This document shows, piece after piece, positions 1 to 10,864 of a DNA stretch of 64,000 bases. The notes under the pieces are model-generated. The model had not been told where the DNA came from, did not search any database, and worked only from the letters and a program-made list of their open reading frames with translations. This DNA comes from Dolomedes plantarius (Eukaryota > Arthropoda > Arachnida > Araneae > Dolomedidae). The translations under genes were made by a program, and so were the position numbers. Within the stretch, counting starts at the first letter, position 1; each line of letters starts with the position of its first letter. The stretch spans positions 46,156,893 to 46,220,892 of the forward strand of contig OU015492.1 of NCBI GenBank assembly GCA_907164885.2, read 5' to 3'.

Positions 1-1069
1 AGATTATAGACCATTCAAATCACATTCCCAGACGGAATTTTCGGAGTCACGTTCTATCTCAGACAGATGAAGTGTAGAAAGCGAGATATATTTACTTTAG
101 TGGGGTAAAATGTATCTAGGAAATTCTATGAAGTGACTTAAGCACTAAAGCACTTCACATCTGTCAAAATAAAATTAAAGGTAGCATCTGAAAATAAAAT
201 AGTAAAATTATTAAAATAACATTAGTAAAATAACTTTTACATAATAAATTTAAATTAAGTACACAATGTAAAGCAACATGAAGAAAAATATAATTGTTAT
301 TAACATAGTGTTTGCTGATTTAAACATATAAAAATATACTTTTTTTATCAAATGATTCAAATTACACCTTTTTTTTCTGAATAAATTATATTTGTAATGT
401 TTGGTCCCGATTCAAATACCTTCGTAATTTTTTCGTGTGGTCTAAAAGCATTATAAAAGTTTAAGGGTGCATCTGGAAGCCTTTTCTACATTCATAATTT
501 ACAACGCCTGGCATCTTTTACTACGCCAGAGGAACTAGTTAAATAAAGCACGTGTGACCAATAAGTAGGAAACGCTTCCTTGTTAGAACATTGAAAATCT
601 AGATATATGGAAGTATATAATAGGGCTGTTTGATTCAACCACTGGAAAATCGAAAGGATTTTACACATGAAGCTCAATTGTCTTCAATTTAAAATGGCGC
701 AATTTTTTAGGCATGTTTTCCATTTCGAGTTTAAGTTACACATGCATTTAACAACAAACGTTCTGCCCTTCGTTTTTCCAAAGGTTGAAATGTGGCTTTG
801 TCAACCTGCCTTATATAAATCAAAGCCGTCTAATGTGAGATAAAGACAGTGAAATAAATAAAATAAAACAATTGGAGAAAGCAAACAGCAAAAAGAAAAA
901 AAAAATTAAAAATTCTGTGTAAAATTAATGGAATTAAAAATTGGAAATGAATTTGTGAAAAAAAAAGGAAAATGTAAGTTATAACAATGCTATTGATAGC
1001 TAAGGAAATATAACTCCGGTTTAAAACAGAAGAAATAGGACATTCAAGTGGCATTATTTAGCAAGTTGA
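1..1069. other. AT-rich stretch, no gene seen
   Basis: No reading frame here has coding character. The first hundred bases share the 12-mer GAGTCACGTTCT and a loosely similar downstream order with the repeat copies at 5190 and 9660, so a third, worn copy may be cut by the window edge. The short open frames at 492-677 and 830-1054 are poly-A/T translations. Confidence 0.4.
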
Positions 1070-1235
1070 GAAAGGATTTGCATTGTTGTCGCTGAGGTCG
1101 GCGTGTCGAGTCTGCGTAGGTGGACGATCTTCTTTAAGCTTTCTAGGGGTACGTAATCCAAAAGCAATACCGGCCATGCCCGAAGGTATACGGTAAGCAA
1201 TGACTGACGACTAGACGTGTGATAGGTTACAAACT
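1070..1235. other. GC-richer patch of unknown origin
   Basis: A CpG-bearing island of about 150 bases interrupts the AT-rich background. A frame is open on the plus strand up to a GTAAGC at about 1190, and another on the minus strand (1054-1242). Neither translation resembles a family I know. It could be a lost exon or a fragment of a mobile element. Confidence 0.25.
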
Positions 1236-1701
1236 TCAACAATTAAGTTACATTTCTTACATAATACAAAACAGCAAAGTTCAAAAGCCTCACAGCTCAA
1301 TACACGAGAAAAACTCAAATACACCCATAACTACAATTAATCTTATATATAAAATTAATACAATTTATACAATCACAATTGATACATAAATTACAAAATT
1401 TACTTTCAAGTATAAACAACAAATCAGAATTATAAACTTAACTTTACATATAAAAATAGCACTTTTACAAACAATATAAGCATAACTATCAAGCACATGT
1501 AACACGTTAAAAAATGTAAACATCTTACAAGCAATTTAAACAAAGCCAATAAACTTATTGTATAAGCTCATATACAACCTATAACTGCATCGGACATTTG
1601 TATACAATTATAAACAACTGTGCTAACAATTATACATAGCAAAACACTTTCAATTAACTATTATTTGTATGAACATCGAAACAAACACATTTAACCTGAC
1701 A

Positions 1702-2025
1702 CTATGACATTAACCTATGGATAAATTTTAAAGAATATCCGACCCGTCTGACAGGCCAGGGGATCTGGGGGTATGAAAATCCTGCGTTTTGAATGTTAGC
1801 ATTTTCTAGTTTTGTAGGCAAGATGGTAAACAGCTGATCAACCATAATGTCTGAGACATAGTGGTTAATCAAATGTTTGACCACGGGAGAGGAACAAGGC
1901 AAAGATGCAACAAGTTTGCTTGCATAACTGGATAGTTCCACTTCGACCCCACCATAAAAACTTTCGACTACATTCTCGTCATGACAAATCGAGATGAGGC
2001 TCTCCACGTCACTAATTTTCCCAAG
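1702..2025 (-). CDS. Unrecognised 101-codon open frame, possible terminal exon or pseudogene fragment
   Basis: The minus-strand frame reads about 101 codons from a Met codon at 2007 to TAG at 1702 and stays open upstream to an AG at about 2018 (GAAAATTAG) that could be a splice acceptor. Its GC content is clearly above the flanks and the predicted protein has mixed, non-repetitive composition: an acidic start, a Cys-Ser-Ser-Pro turn, and a basic C-terminus with a Trp-Pro-Val-Arg-Arg stretch. That is unlike the translated A/T tracts around it. I recognise no domain. It may be a last exon of a host gene on the minus strand, a fragment of a transposon protein, or chance. Confidence 0.25.
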   Translation of the reverse strand, partial: LGKISDVESLISICHDENVVESFYGGVEVELSSYASKLVASLPCSSPVVKHLINHYVSDIMVDQLFTILPTKLENANIQNAGFSYPQIPWPVRRVGYSLKFIHRLMS

Positions 2026-2778
2026 CGTCTAGTTTAACTACAATGCTTGAGAATGCACAAGACCAATGTTATTAGAAATAATAATTTCTGAATTAAAATA
2101 AAATAAAAGTTCAGTTTTAATTTACGCAGTGTAAGAGACTGAAATTATGCAAATCGTTAAAACTAGTAGAATTCCTGAATTTATAGAAAACTGTTCTTCA
2201 TTTTTATTATAAGATTCAAATCTTTAGCTAAAAAGAATTTTAAAGTAGCTATAAAATATTACAAATTGTGAAAAATAGTATTTTGATAAAGACCGTAATT
2301 TTTAGTGTCTGACTCTAAAAATGCACATATATATCTATTACAAAATATAAAAATAGATCCCTCAAATCAAAACCCCAGTTTATTTCCAGCGTTTCAAAGG
2401 GAATGCGAAGATAGAATGTCTGAAAGAACTATTTAGTTTTTTGAAAATGTATTTTATGGATTATATAAAAGCATTTTTTATGAGGCTCTGTAGTTTAACA
2501 GAGAAACTGTCACAAAAGAAGTATAGGATGCGAAACAAGAATAGTTTATACTTTATATTGCTTTCCAATAAATATATATTAAGAAATATACCGTATAACT
2601 GAGGAAATTCTTGAAGTTAAAAATATCTTATGAAAAAGTGCATAAAAATTTTAAACTATATATTCCACTTTCCTCAAAAGTGGAATTGCTGCAGATGTAT
2701 ACGATGTGTTACGGTATTGCTTATGTTAAACCCCCGTAAAAAGTCCATCAACCATATTTTTATTTATTATAATATAGT
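2026..2778. other. AT-rich, no gene seen
   Basis: Poly-A/T-rich sequence with TATA-like runs (for example 2320-2350). No repeat partner within the window and no coding-like frame longer than about 40 codons that is not low complexity. Confidence 0.4.
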
Positions 2779-2790
2779 CTATATATATAT

Positions 2791-2846
<56 letters not shown>
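2779..2846. repeat. Compound (TA)n(CA)n(TA)n microsatellite
   Basis: Short TA repeats flank about nineteen CA units and then return to TA. This is a typical compound dinucleotide array and probably length-variable. The 82-codon frame running through it (2630-2878) is a translation of the array. Confidence 0.95.
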
Positions 2847-2879
2847 GTAATATCTTAAATAATATGCCCTCCATTTAAA

Positions 2880-3281
2880 TTTCCTTTCCTAAATCCAATC
2901 CCCAGTAATATTAATTTATCGGTTTAAAGCTCTTAGCCACAGAACTTCCCATGAATCGTATGCCTTTGCATTTCTACACGTGTATATCTCCGAATTCAGG
3001 AATGGGTTATCATCGCGAGCCCCGAAATCTGCTGACCCTACAACTAATACTCACATGTTCCTCTCTCCCTCGAGTTTGATCTTGAAAGGTGATATTATTC
3101 CGAGCCGTTCTTCTGAAATGGACGGATGTACTTTTATCGCTCTAATAAATGATTCGTCCCGATTGCTTCCAAATTTAATTTTTATTCCTTTCAGTTTGAG
3201 TCTAGCTCCAACCATGTAAATATGAGCTAGTTTTCCCTTTCAGGTTATAATTTAAGGATGTGATGTAATGGGTATATTACT
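2880..3281. other. Unique sequence, no supported gene
   Basis: Moderately GC-richer than the surroundings between 2960 and 3220, with an open frame of 79 codons on the plus strand (2980-3219) that resembles no family known to me. No splice sites or repeat partners stand out. Confidence 0.3.
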
Positions 3282-3309
3282 TACACACACGCACACGCAC
3301 ACGCACGCA
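3282..3309. repeat. (CA)n microsatellite with CG interruptions
   Basis: A run of CA units broken at regular points by CG (ACACACGCACACGC pattern). Confidence 0.9.
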
Positions 3310-3428
3310 GTCCTAACACTGTAGATGAGGAACAATTAAAAACATGTCTTATTTACTTACATGTCGTTTTCAGTAGCCATTATATGAGTAAATGAATGAA
3401 AAGCAGGGTGTTTTTAAAGCGATATTAG

Positions 3429-3606
3429 GTCTGGTTTGGTTTGGAGCGCTACAGTCAACTTTTGCTATACGAGGGTTAATTAGACCGGAAACTACTGCTC
3501 AAAGCCGATTCCGAACGGCTACAAACGTTCATGCCCAGGGTGGGACCCGAACCCACAGACTCTGGAACAGGACGCCAGCGCCAAAGCCATTCGACCATCG
3601 TCCGGC
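3429..3606 (-). mobile_element. tRNA-derived SINE, full-length copy 1
   Basis: Read on the minus strand, the element opens with a tRNA-like head of about 70 nt holding a box A-like TGGTCGAATGG and a box B-like GGTTCGGGTCC, the internal promoter of RNA polymerase III. The body ends in CCAAACCAAACC, a short repetitive tail. It is framed by a perfect 13-bp target duplication, AAAGCGATATTAG, at 3416-3428 and 3607-3619, which marks insertion by LINE-type target-primed reverse transcription. Related copies lie at 49988-50382 (interrupted by a MITE) and 55724-55798 (5'-truncated), all on the minus strand. The 75-codon open frame across it (3392-3619) is not a gene. Confidence 0.9.
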
Positions 3607-3776
3607 AAAGCGATATTAGAAGTAATATATCTGTGGGAATACACTACGGAAATTAAAATAAAAATAAATAAAAAATCTGAAGTGAAATCTAACATTAAAT
3701 GTACGACACGTAGGAACTATGTGGGACACACCTTATCGCTGCCACTACTGACGATCAAACAAGTGTAACAATGCAT

Positions 3777-4008
3777 CAGTGGCGTAGCGAGCATAACTGG
3801 CGCCCGGGGCACGATACCTTTTTGGCGCCCCTCATGGTCTTGGGGACTAAAGGGTCCAATGGTCTTAGTACCATTGGACAAGGTACCAAGGTACAGTGGA
3901 CCAAGGTACCAACGTACCACCAGTGGTCAAGGTACCATTTGGCGCCCCTCTGCAAGTGGCGCCCGGGGCATGATAGACCGCCTTGCCCCCCCTCTCGCTA
4001 CGCCACTG
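3777..4008. mobile_element. hAT-family MITE, 232 bp
   Basis: Terminal inverted repeats CAGTGGCGTAGCGAG are exact at both ends, and the element is flanked by a perfect 8-bp duplication, CAATGCAT (3769-3776 and 4009-4016). Both are diagnostic of hAT transposons. Inside, GGCGCCCGGGGCA and TTTGGCGCCCCTC recur near each end, and the centre carries a cluster of GGTACC/GGTACA motifs in short tandem. There is no transposase, so movement needs a hAT enzyme supplied elsewhere. The open frames at 3717-4101 on both strands are artefacts of this GC-rich element. Confidence 0.93.
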
Positions 4009-4016
4009 CAATGCAT

Positions 4017-4558
4017 GGATATAACTGAGGCTCTGCAACTGACTCTATGTACTCTCTATAAGCCAGCTTCTTCCAAAGGACGTCTCAAAATAGAATTATG
4101 ATCAGTAAAACGTTAAAACAAACGCATACGAATGGATATTGAAAAGCATATACATTGGATATACAATAGATAGGTGTACAATAGATAGCATATACAATAG
4201 ATAGGTGTAGTGACACAAAATTCCTAGGATTAAACAGAAAATAAGATATTTGTCCAAATCTGGCAACCTTTGAATTTTATTTTAACCCTTTTTTGTTGAT
4301 TATCAAGAAAATTTTTTTTATAGAATATTCAACCATAATTTGTATAAAACTAAAAAAAACCCTATAAGGTAGCATAAAAGGTAGTTACGTGTTCTATTTT
4401 TTTATCATTAGAGTCTTTCTACTCTACTCATTTCAAGGGTACCGGAATTTTCCAAATACGTGCAGGAATTTTGTTGTATTATTGAAGTATTACAGATGAA
4501 TATACTCCGAGTATTGTGTAAATATTCATTGGTATTGATGCCTGCATTCATGTTTGTA
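4017..4558. other. AT-rich, short local repeats only
   Basis: Contains a small duplicated motif (ACAATAGATAGGTGTA and variants, about 4160-4210). No gene is supported. A 126-codon minus frame (4408-4788) starts in the adjacent minisatellite and is low-complexity. Confidence 0.4.
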
Positions 4559-4898
4559 TCATTCATTAATAACCTTATATTCCAAACGATATGACTGCTA
4601 ATAATGAACAACAGTATAATGGACTCTTTAAAATGTTTTTCGCTAGGATAGTTTAAAAGATTTCCACCTGTATCATTCATTAATAAAATTATATTTAGAA
4701 CTTTAAGACTGTTAATAATGAATAACAGGAAAGTAGAGTATTTAAATATTTTTCTGTTAGTATAGTTTAAAAGTTTTCCACGTGTCATTCATTAATAACC
4801 TTATATTCAGAACTTTAAGACTGTTAATAATGAGTAACAGAGTAATGGACTCTCTAAAAAATGATTCCGGTAGGATAGTTTAAAAGTTTTTCACCTCT
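4559..4898. repeat. Minisatellite, three units of 112-114 bp
   Basis: The block beginning TCATTCATTAATAA and ending with GATAGTTTAAAAG plus a short tail recurs at 4559, 4673 and 4785. The units differ by substitutions and small indels, so the tandem expansion is not recent. The minus-strand 126-codon frame across it encodes a correspondingly repeated peptide and is unlikely to be expressed. Confidence 0.85.
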
Positions 4899-5189
4899 GT
4901 TTTATCTTCGAATGAATTTGCCAAAGAGTGAAAATAAAAATTTAAACATTTGAAACCTAAACCGGTAATGTTGTATCCACTGGGAGGAAAGGCGAATTAA
5001 ATACCGTACTTTCCGATTCCGCGTCACTCAAGAGACTTACAAACGTTGCTTCTCAGACAAATCTCTCAAAAGAAGAAAGTGTCGTGTCGTGAGACGAAAT
5101 TTCTGGAGTTCCAAAATCACATGACCAACGAAACCTCAAGCGTTTCAAATATCTAACACAGATCCCTTTTATTTTCATTTCTCAAGTTT

Positions 5190-5395
5190 TGTTGTCTGTT
5201 TATTTATTTACGGTGCAATACGGTTATGGGCTTTCTCTAAATCCCGTTTCGACGAAGAATACCAAGTCACGTTCTTTTTGATGTGAAAGATAAGTAGGGA
5301 GGATTTTTAAGAAAAAAAAACTTGAGTGGGAGGAAAATTGCATTCGCAACAAACGTGGGACGCAATGTAAGAATTGGCTGTTTTATGCCCCTGTT
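5190..5395. repeat. Dispersed repeat family R1, copy 1
   Basis: This block aligns in direct orientation with 9660-9860: both run from TTGTCTGTTTATTTATTTAC through a GATCCCGTTTTGACG-like segment and an AGTCACGTTCT core to a GGGAAAATTRC segment. Class unknown; no terminal repeats or tRNA boxes are visible. Confidence 0.75.
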
Positions 5396-5715
5396 ATTCG
5401 CGAATCAAATTCAAAAGTTAGATATATGCGTCAAATTTGTAATTTTCAGCTGCTTAATATTTTGATTTGAGTTCGAATATAAAATTCTGTCTCTAGTTTT
5501 TCAGTATGCGTTGTCGGATTATAGAATATTATTTTTCAAATGTAGAAAGCGAAATTAAAAAATATGCATATTCTAATTTGTTAATAGAAAAATGGCGATA
5601 GTATAATTCCCCGTGGCTTCACATTAGGATCGAAAATCTGTCCATGTAAACAGATGCACAGATTCAAGGCGTGACCTGCATATGAAGATACTTCAGAACC
5701 TCGGATTTAGACTAT

Positions 5716-5889
5716 GGGTCTGTTCACATAGAATCCATCAGCGTCAGTGTTTACTCGTATTAAAATATATCTAACAAATTACAAACATCCAAACGATTAT
5801 CCACGAAATTGTTAAGGTCTATGATTGGTTTAAAGTGTGCCAATACAAGTAACGCTGACGCTGACGCTGACGGATTCTATACTGAACCC
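5716..5889. mobile_element. PIF/Harbinger-type MITE, worn copy (174 bp)
   Basis: The ends are imperfect inverted repeats: GGGTCTGTTCACATAGAATC on the left and the complement of a GGATTCTATACTGAACCC-type end on the right. A GACGCTGACGCTGAC triplication sits just inside the right end. The termini match the better preserved copy at 9165-9303. The 3-bp flanks are TAT and TTT, so the expected 3-bp target duplication is not clean. Confidence 0.75.
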
Positions 5890-6204
5890 TTTGCTCAATT
5901 TTCTTTTTTTTAGTAGCATGCCTCTGCAAATAGTAACTGTTACCTCTACTGCCGCGTCAATCAGTTTCGAGTGATTAACGCCCCTTCTCACTTTTAGTTA
6001 GACAAATTGAGACCTTTTTCCTTTTATCTCGTGTACCTTTTGTCAGTCTTTGGATGACCACAATTTTTTCGACGCCGGTAGGTGGCAGAATGGAAAGGGT
6101 CCCCAGTCCATTTAGTCCTCGAGTACCAAAAGATGACCATAGAGCTCACAATTTACCAATCAGATCAACTTTGAAAAGAAAAGGCAAAACCTTTGTGCTC
6201 GAGG

Positions 6205-6451
6205 AATAAACAGGAAATCCAACGTAAATAAAGCACAAATAGCAATAAGGTGCAATTTTGCATACGTCCATTTCGAAGCTGCAAAGGAGCTTCTTCATCA
6301 GTGCAAAGAACTTAGTGGCAGCTCAAAAGGCCGAAAACTAAGCGACCAGACACGTGCGCATGCACTTAAGTACCCGCGCGTGTCGAACGCGTATGCAAAA
6401 TTGCACCTTACTTCTATTTGTGCTTTATTTACGTTGGATTTCCTGTTTATT
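6205..6451. mobile_element. Foldback MITE with 62-bp arms
   Basis: Left arm 6205-6266 and right arm 6390-6451 are inverted copies of one another over 62 bp with two mismatches and no gaps. The arms start with AATAAACAGGAAATCC. The 123-bp centre is GC-richer and unrelated to the arms. A transcript across it would form a long stem. No coding potential. Superfamily not assignable, because target duplications cannot be told apart from the arm ends. Confidence 0.85.
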
Positions 6452-8720
6452 CATCTTAGCCCATTTGAACAGTTTCCAGCCAGCGTTTTTCGGCGCGATA
6501 ATTAATTTGCAAAAAAGTGAAGTATAGGTTGTCATTTAGTCTCTATATGACTCTTCCAGTCATTCTGTAAAATTATTTTAAAATAAGCTTATCATAAAAA
6601 TTCATTTTATAAATAAAATCAAGGTTCATATTTACATTATGTGCTGATTAGACTACACTGGTCGACATTTAGAAATTTAGAATTAATATTTTGAAATAAG
6701 TTCAGGTGGCCAACATATTCTGCCTTGCTAGTACTATAACCGCAAATTGTCACAAACGTGATAAAAGGTCCAAGGCTTCAGTTTAGGGCTAGTTATAGCA
6801 AATTTTCATAAACACAGCATCCAATTGTTTGATAAGTTTCGGGGGCCATAAATATTTATGAGGTTGGAAAGATTTATAGTTAAAGCGGGAGACAATATCA
6901 ATCTTCTCTCTTACATTTTCTATATTATACACAAGTACGTAAACTTTCAACATATATCCAGATATACATTCCCAAAATAAATTTTGGAATCTTAAATATT
7001 ACATAGTATCAAAGCAGGAGAAAACCACAGATATCTGTAATACATGTTTTTAGCATAAATATATTTTACGACAGAAACAATACACAACATATTAAATTAA
7101 CTATGTTTATGTAGACTGTCTGGGAAAATTTTTTCAACTGCGCAAAAAACTCTGCATAGAATTTATCATATAAATATATGATTCTCAGTACAGGATTTTT
7201 ATGGGTTTCACAGTCCAGTTCTCATAGTACAAATATAGCTCCGCAAAGATGAAGAAGGTACCATTTGTAATCAGTAATATAATTGCAGTTTTAACAAAAT
7301 ATACAATAGATCTTAGTGAGATGTTAACTTTTTTATTTTATTTGTATCAGAAAAAGGTTTATTTTAAAGCAAGCCTGTTAATTTCCGCTCTATAGACTCA
7401 AGCAAAAATCATGCCGGATGTTAAAGACTGATTATGTTTTGTAGCAATAAGTATTGTTCAATATCCTCCCCCCTACATGGTATACAATTAACTTCTGTGA
7501 GTTTCCACGCAGTGGACTTGGGTTTCAAATCTCTAATAAGGCTTGGACGTTCCCGCGTTGTCCCCTCATAGACAGCAATGTTGGCTTGCCTAAATGGTGC
7601 TCCCTTAATAAAGTACTCAACAAGATTTCGAGATGTCGGATGTCGTCATGTGTGCCTACTGCATTGGAAGAAAATATGCACATGATTTGGCCACTAATCA
7701 GCGATTCCGATTACAGGATATTGGTTTAAAATTTTACCCACATAGATTTATCCAGTTTTAAAAATTTTTCTCAATACATATGAACAGGGAACTGATAAAG
7801 TCTGTGAAGTTTAAATAAATTTACATGTATGGACTCACAAAAGCCAAGCATATGGCAAAATATGAAATAACAAACGTTCTTACAGTGTAAATGATGGAAA
7901 TGAGGATTTTAATACCCATGAAATATGTCTTTATTAAAAGGCATTCTAAAGTGCTCCCGTTTTCACTCAGCATGCTAAGTTGGTTTGTCTGGTAGATTAG
8001 AGGTTATGTTTACTAAATACTGTCTTGTGTCTTTGAACTCAAGACACTTTTATGTCTTTGAGAATAATTTAATAAATTTCGAGGCACTTTAGGACTAAAA
8101 AATTTTGAGACGTTTGAGTGTTAGGTCTTTAGGTATGAAAGTTAGATATTAGAAGTACTTATGGTTTTTACGATTCAACGGAAAAGGTGATTCATAAATG
8201 CAAACTTTTATAAATCAGAGAGTTGTTTTAGTGTTACATGCCTATCAGTAACACGATTAAGGAAGCCCTTCATCAACATTCAAGAATATTTAATTATTTA
8301 CGCAGTTCCTCAACTATCACACGTTCAAATAAGTTTCTTTCAAGGAAAAAAATAATGTTACTGGCATTGAACAGTAATTTGATAAACCCTTACAAAATAA
8401 AAACAAAAAAGTTATTTTACTATAGATATTAAAAATTCGTATTAAAATATTTGTAAAGTATGTTATTCATTTATTAATAGAGTTTTCATTGCTCTTTAAG
8501 TCTTTCAAATTTTTTTTTTCAAGTTTTCAGAAAAAAAACCCAACTTTTAAATTTTATTGTTGATAGTTAGTTTTATAAATTTAATATATTTAATAGAGTT
8601 GAGCTAAGATAGATATTAATAGCATTAATTTAGAAGATGAATAGCAATGAAATTTAGTTACTATCAAGAAAAATTAAATTGAAGTTCTTTTTATAGAGAA
8701 AAGAATATGTTTTACATTTA
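6452..8720. other. No supported gene; one GC-richer patch at 7480-7720
   Basis: Mostly AT-rich. The patch at 7480-7720 is open on the plus strand for 91 codons (7454-7729) and nearly open on the minus strand too, a pattern more typical of an old repeat or non-coding conserved piece than of an exon. No splice signals were convincing and I recognise no domain. Confidence 0.3.
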
Positions 8721-8723
8721 CCT

Positions 8724-8883
8724 ACAGCCGGGAAACTGCAAATTCTTGAGGGGCTAAAGGGGGAGGTCCCTGAAAATTTTGATGTGGTTAAGGCGGAGTA
8801 TCAATTTACCTCGCAGATATTTATTAATAATGCTATTAAGTTGGGAATTTTGAAGCTGACATTTTTTTCTGAATACACATGAA
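8724..8883. other. GC-richer patch, possible decayed coding piece
   Basis: After TTTACCTACAG there is a frame of about 50 codons on the plus strand that ends at TGA near 8881. The first half is GC-rich in a very AT-rich setting. On the minus strand the same patch is bounded by TTTTCAG and GTAAAT, like a 48-nt exon. Both readings cannot be right and neither is recognisable. Confidence 0.2.
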
Positions 8884-9164
8884 CAAATGCATTTTTCTGA
8901 ATTCTGTTTCTTTCATTTGATTTCACATCTTCAAATGCAGTGCACGAAAATCAAAATCTATTTTTTGTTAAAAAACAATTTCATATTATTTCAATGACAT
9001 CAATAGTTTTAAGTACTTTAAAAATCAATGACGAAACTTCAAAAATTGAGAAAGTAAGAACTCTTTATTTAATTTTCTACTTTCGTGTTCAATAAATCGA
9101 TTTCATAGATCTTGATGATTTGCGAAGTTAACTGATGTGCCGCCTTAGTCCATAAAGATACTTA

Positions 9165-9303
9165 GGGCCTGTTCGAATAGAATCATTCAGCGCCAGCGTA
9201 AAAAAATTTTAACCAATCATATACCAATCATTGACCCATTTAACCAATCAGCGCCAACTGAATCTTCAACGCTGGCGCTGACGGATTCTATGTGAACAGG
9301 CCC
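9165..9303. mobile_element. PIF/Harbinger-type MITE, 139 bp
   Basis: Termini GGGCCTGTTC...GAACAGGCCC are perfect over the first 10 bp and continue as imperfect inverted repeats that include AGCGCCAGCG and CGCTGGCGCT. The element is flanked by the trinucleotide TTA on both sides (9162-9164 and 9304-9306), the usual PIF/Harbinger target duplication. No protein is encoded. A second, more diverged copy is at 5716-5889. Confidence 0.88.
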
Positions 9304-9309
9304 TTAGAT

Positions 9310-9655
9310 AACCACAGTTATAAATATATAAACTGCTCAATTGTGTATTTCTCGCCGTTTAGAAAGCGAAGTATATCAGATTATGCGTAGCTTGAACACA
9401 TATGCAGCATATCTAATCATGGACAAATATCTTGATCTAGCAGACCACAACAAAATAAACATTTCCATTCGTTCCATCCTAAGGTATCCACATGGCATTA
9501 GCTGTCAAACAAGCCTCTTTGAGAAGCAAGAAACAAAGCTAGAGTGTAATACTAGTAAAAACCAAAAGAAAATCTTCACTCTATCGTGATTCAGAAACAT
9601 GGCAAACACATGTCATACAAGGCCTTAAACATCTAGCCCCAGATTCCTTTTATAT
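9310..9655 (+). other. Unique stretch with one 82-codon open frame
   Basis: The frame at 9341-9589 (plus) has a mixed, charged composition and ends before a TGA, but it has no recognisable domain, no ATG in good context, and no repeat partner. Chance is the default reading. Confidence 0.2.
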
Positions 9656-9659
9656 TACC

Positions 9660-9860
9660 GTTCTTTAAGTTTAGTGTTGTCTGTTTATTTATTTACAGTC
9701 GAATAAGGTTACGAGTATTTTAGATCCCGTTTTGACGCGAAATTCCAAGAGTCACGTTCTTTTAGACATGAAAAATAAGCAGACAGGGATTTTAACTTGG
9801 GTTGGGGGAAAATTACGTTTCCAGAAAACGCGTGTGAGGGAATTTAAGAACACGATGCCC
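9660..9860. repeat. Dispersed repeat family R1, copy 2
   Basis: Direct-orientation partner of 5190-5395 (see that entry). It carries the same sequence order, with AGTCACGTTCT at about 9750. Confidence 0.75.
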
Positions 9861-10864
9861 TATTTTTTTATCGCGGTTAAATGATATATTCATCTGGCAT
9901 ATGATATTTATGTCACTTAACCGTTTCTAAGGTTTAAGTCTGAAAGAAAAATAAGAAGTGATTCAGATAAAAATATTTTTCTGATGAACTTCTCAATTCC
10001 TAGCGGCTGTCTAAATAAATGCGAAGGTGAATGTCAAATTTAGAAATTTTATAAAAGATACAATAAGTAAATTTTTTAGAGGATTTTTCTTATTACCTGT
10101 ATATTGAAAATAAAGCAAGGAAATATCAGCCATGAGAATCCTACATATTTTATTTCTATTAACTTCGATGTCGGACATCACTATCATTCTTTGAGTAACT
10201 TTAGCTTGGATGCTCTACAATCATTGAATTTGTTAATCTTTTGTATTACACAAAATGTTTGATATCGCTTACGTCTGATCACTTTAATAGCCCGCTTTTA
10301 GAATAAAAGATTTAACATTAAGATAAAGACTCTTTATAGAAACAATCAACATTACTATTGTCGGAAAGGACTCCTTCTCAGCAGAAAAAAATAGTTAAGT
10401 TCCTCGATATTTACGTATATTCCTCGTGACTCTGTTATGAGTTCCATGGATAAATGTGGTGCTTAGAGCAAACATTAGAAAAACTTAAGCATATTTAACA
10501 ATTGATAAAAACTCTTGTTCTTTGAAATGTCAGGAACACTAATACCACAAAAAATATTTACATATTTTTTACCATGTTCAGTTAAACGGTTTCCCTCATA
10601 AACAGAGATTTTCTTTATGATGATCATAACTAATCCAACATACAATGGATTGTCCAAGATAATCAAAGTTTTTGTCTTTCCTTCTTTCAGTTTTTCAACA
10701 CAGAATTGAAGCATATTTCTAGAAAAAATATTACAAAGTATAAACGAATGAGCTTTTTACCACAAACAGCATCAATAAATGGAAATTAATTGGTAACTCA
10801 TATCTTAAAGTTGTATTTGAGAATGCTGAAAATTTTGAGAAAAGTCCCTGTTTTCCCTTAGCAT
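9861..10864. other. AT-rich, no gene seen
   Basis: A minus-strand frame of 79 codons (10475-10714) is A/T-driven. No paired repeats detected. Confidence 0.4.

Noticed and set aside
4408..4788. 126-codon minus frame as a gene
   Set aside because: It follows the minisatellite period and is rich in Asn, Ile and Leu from AT-rich codons.
6205..6451. CRISPR-like or phage-type repeat structure
   Set aside because: Only two inverted arms, no direct repeat/spacer pattern, and the window is eukaryotic.
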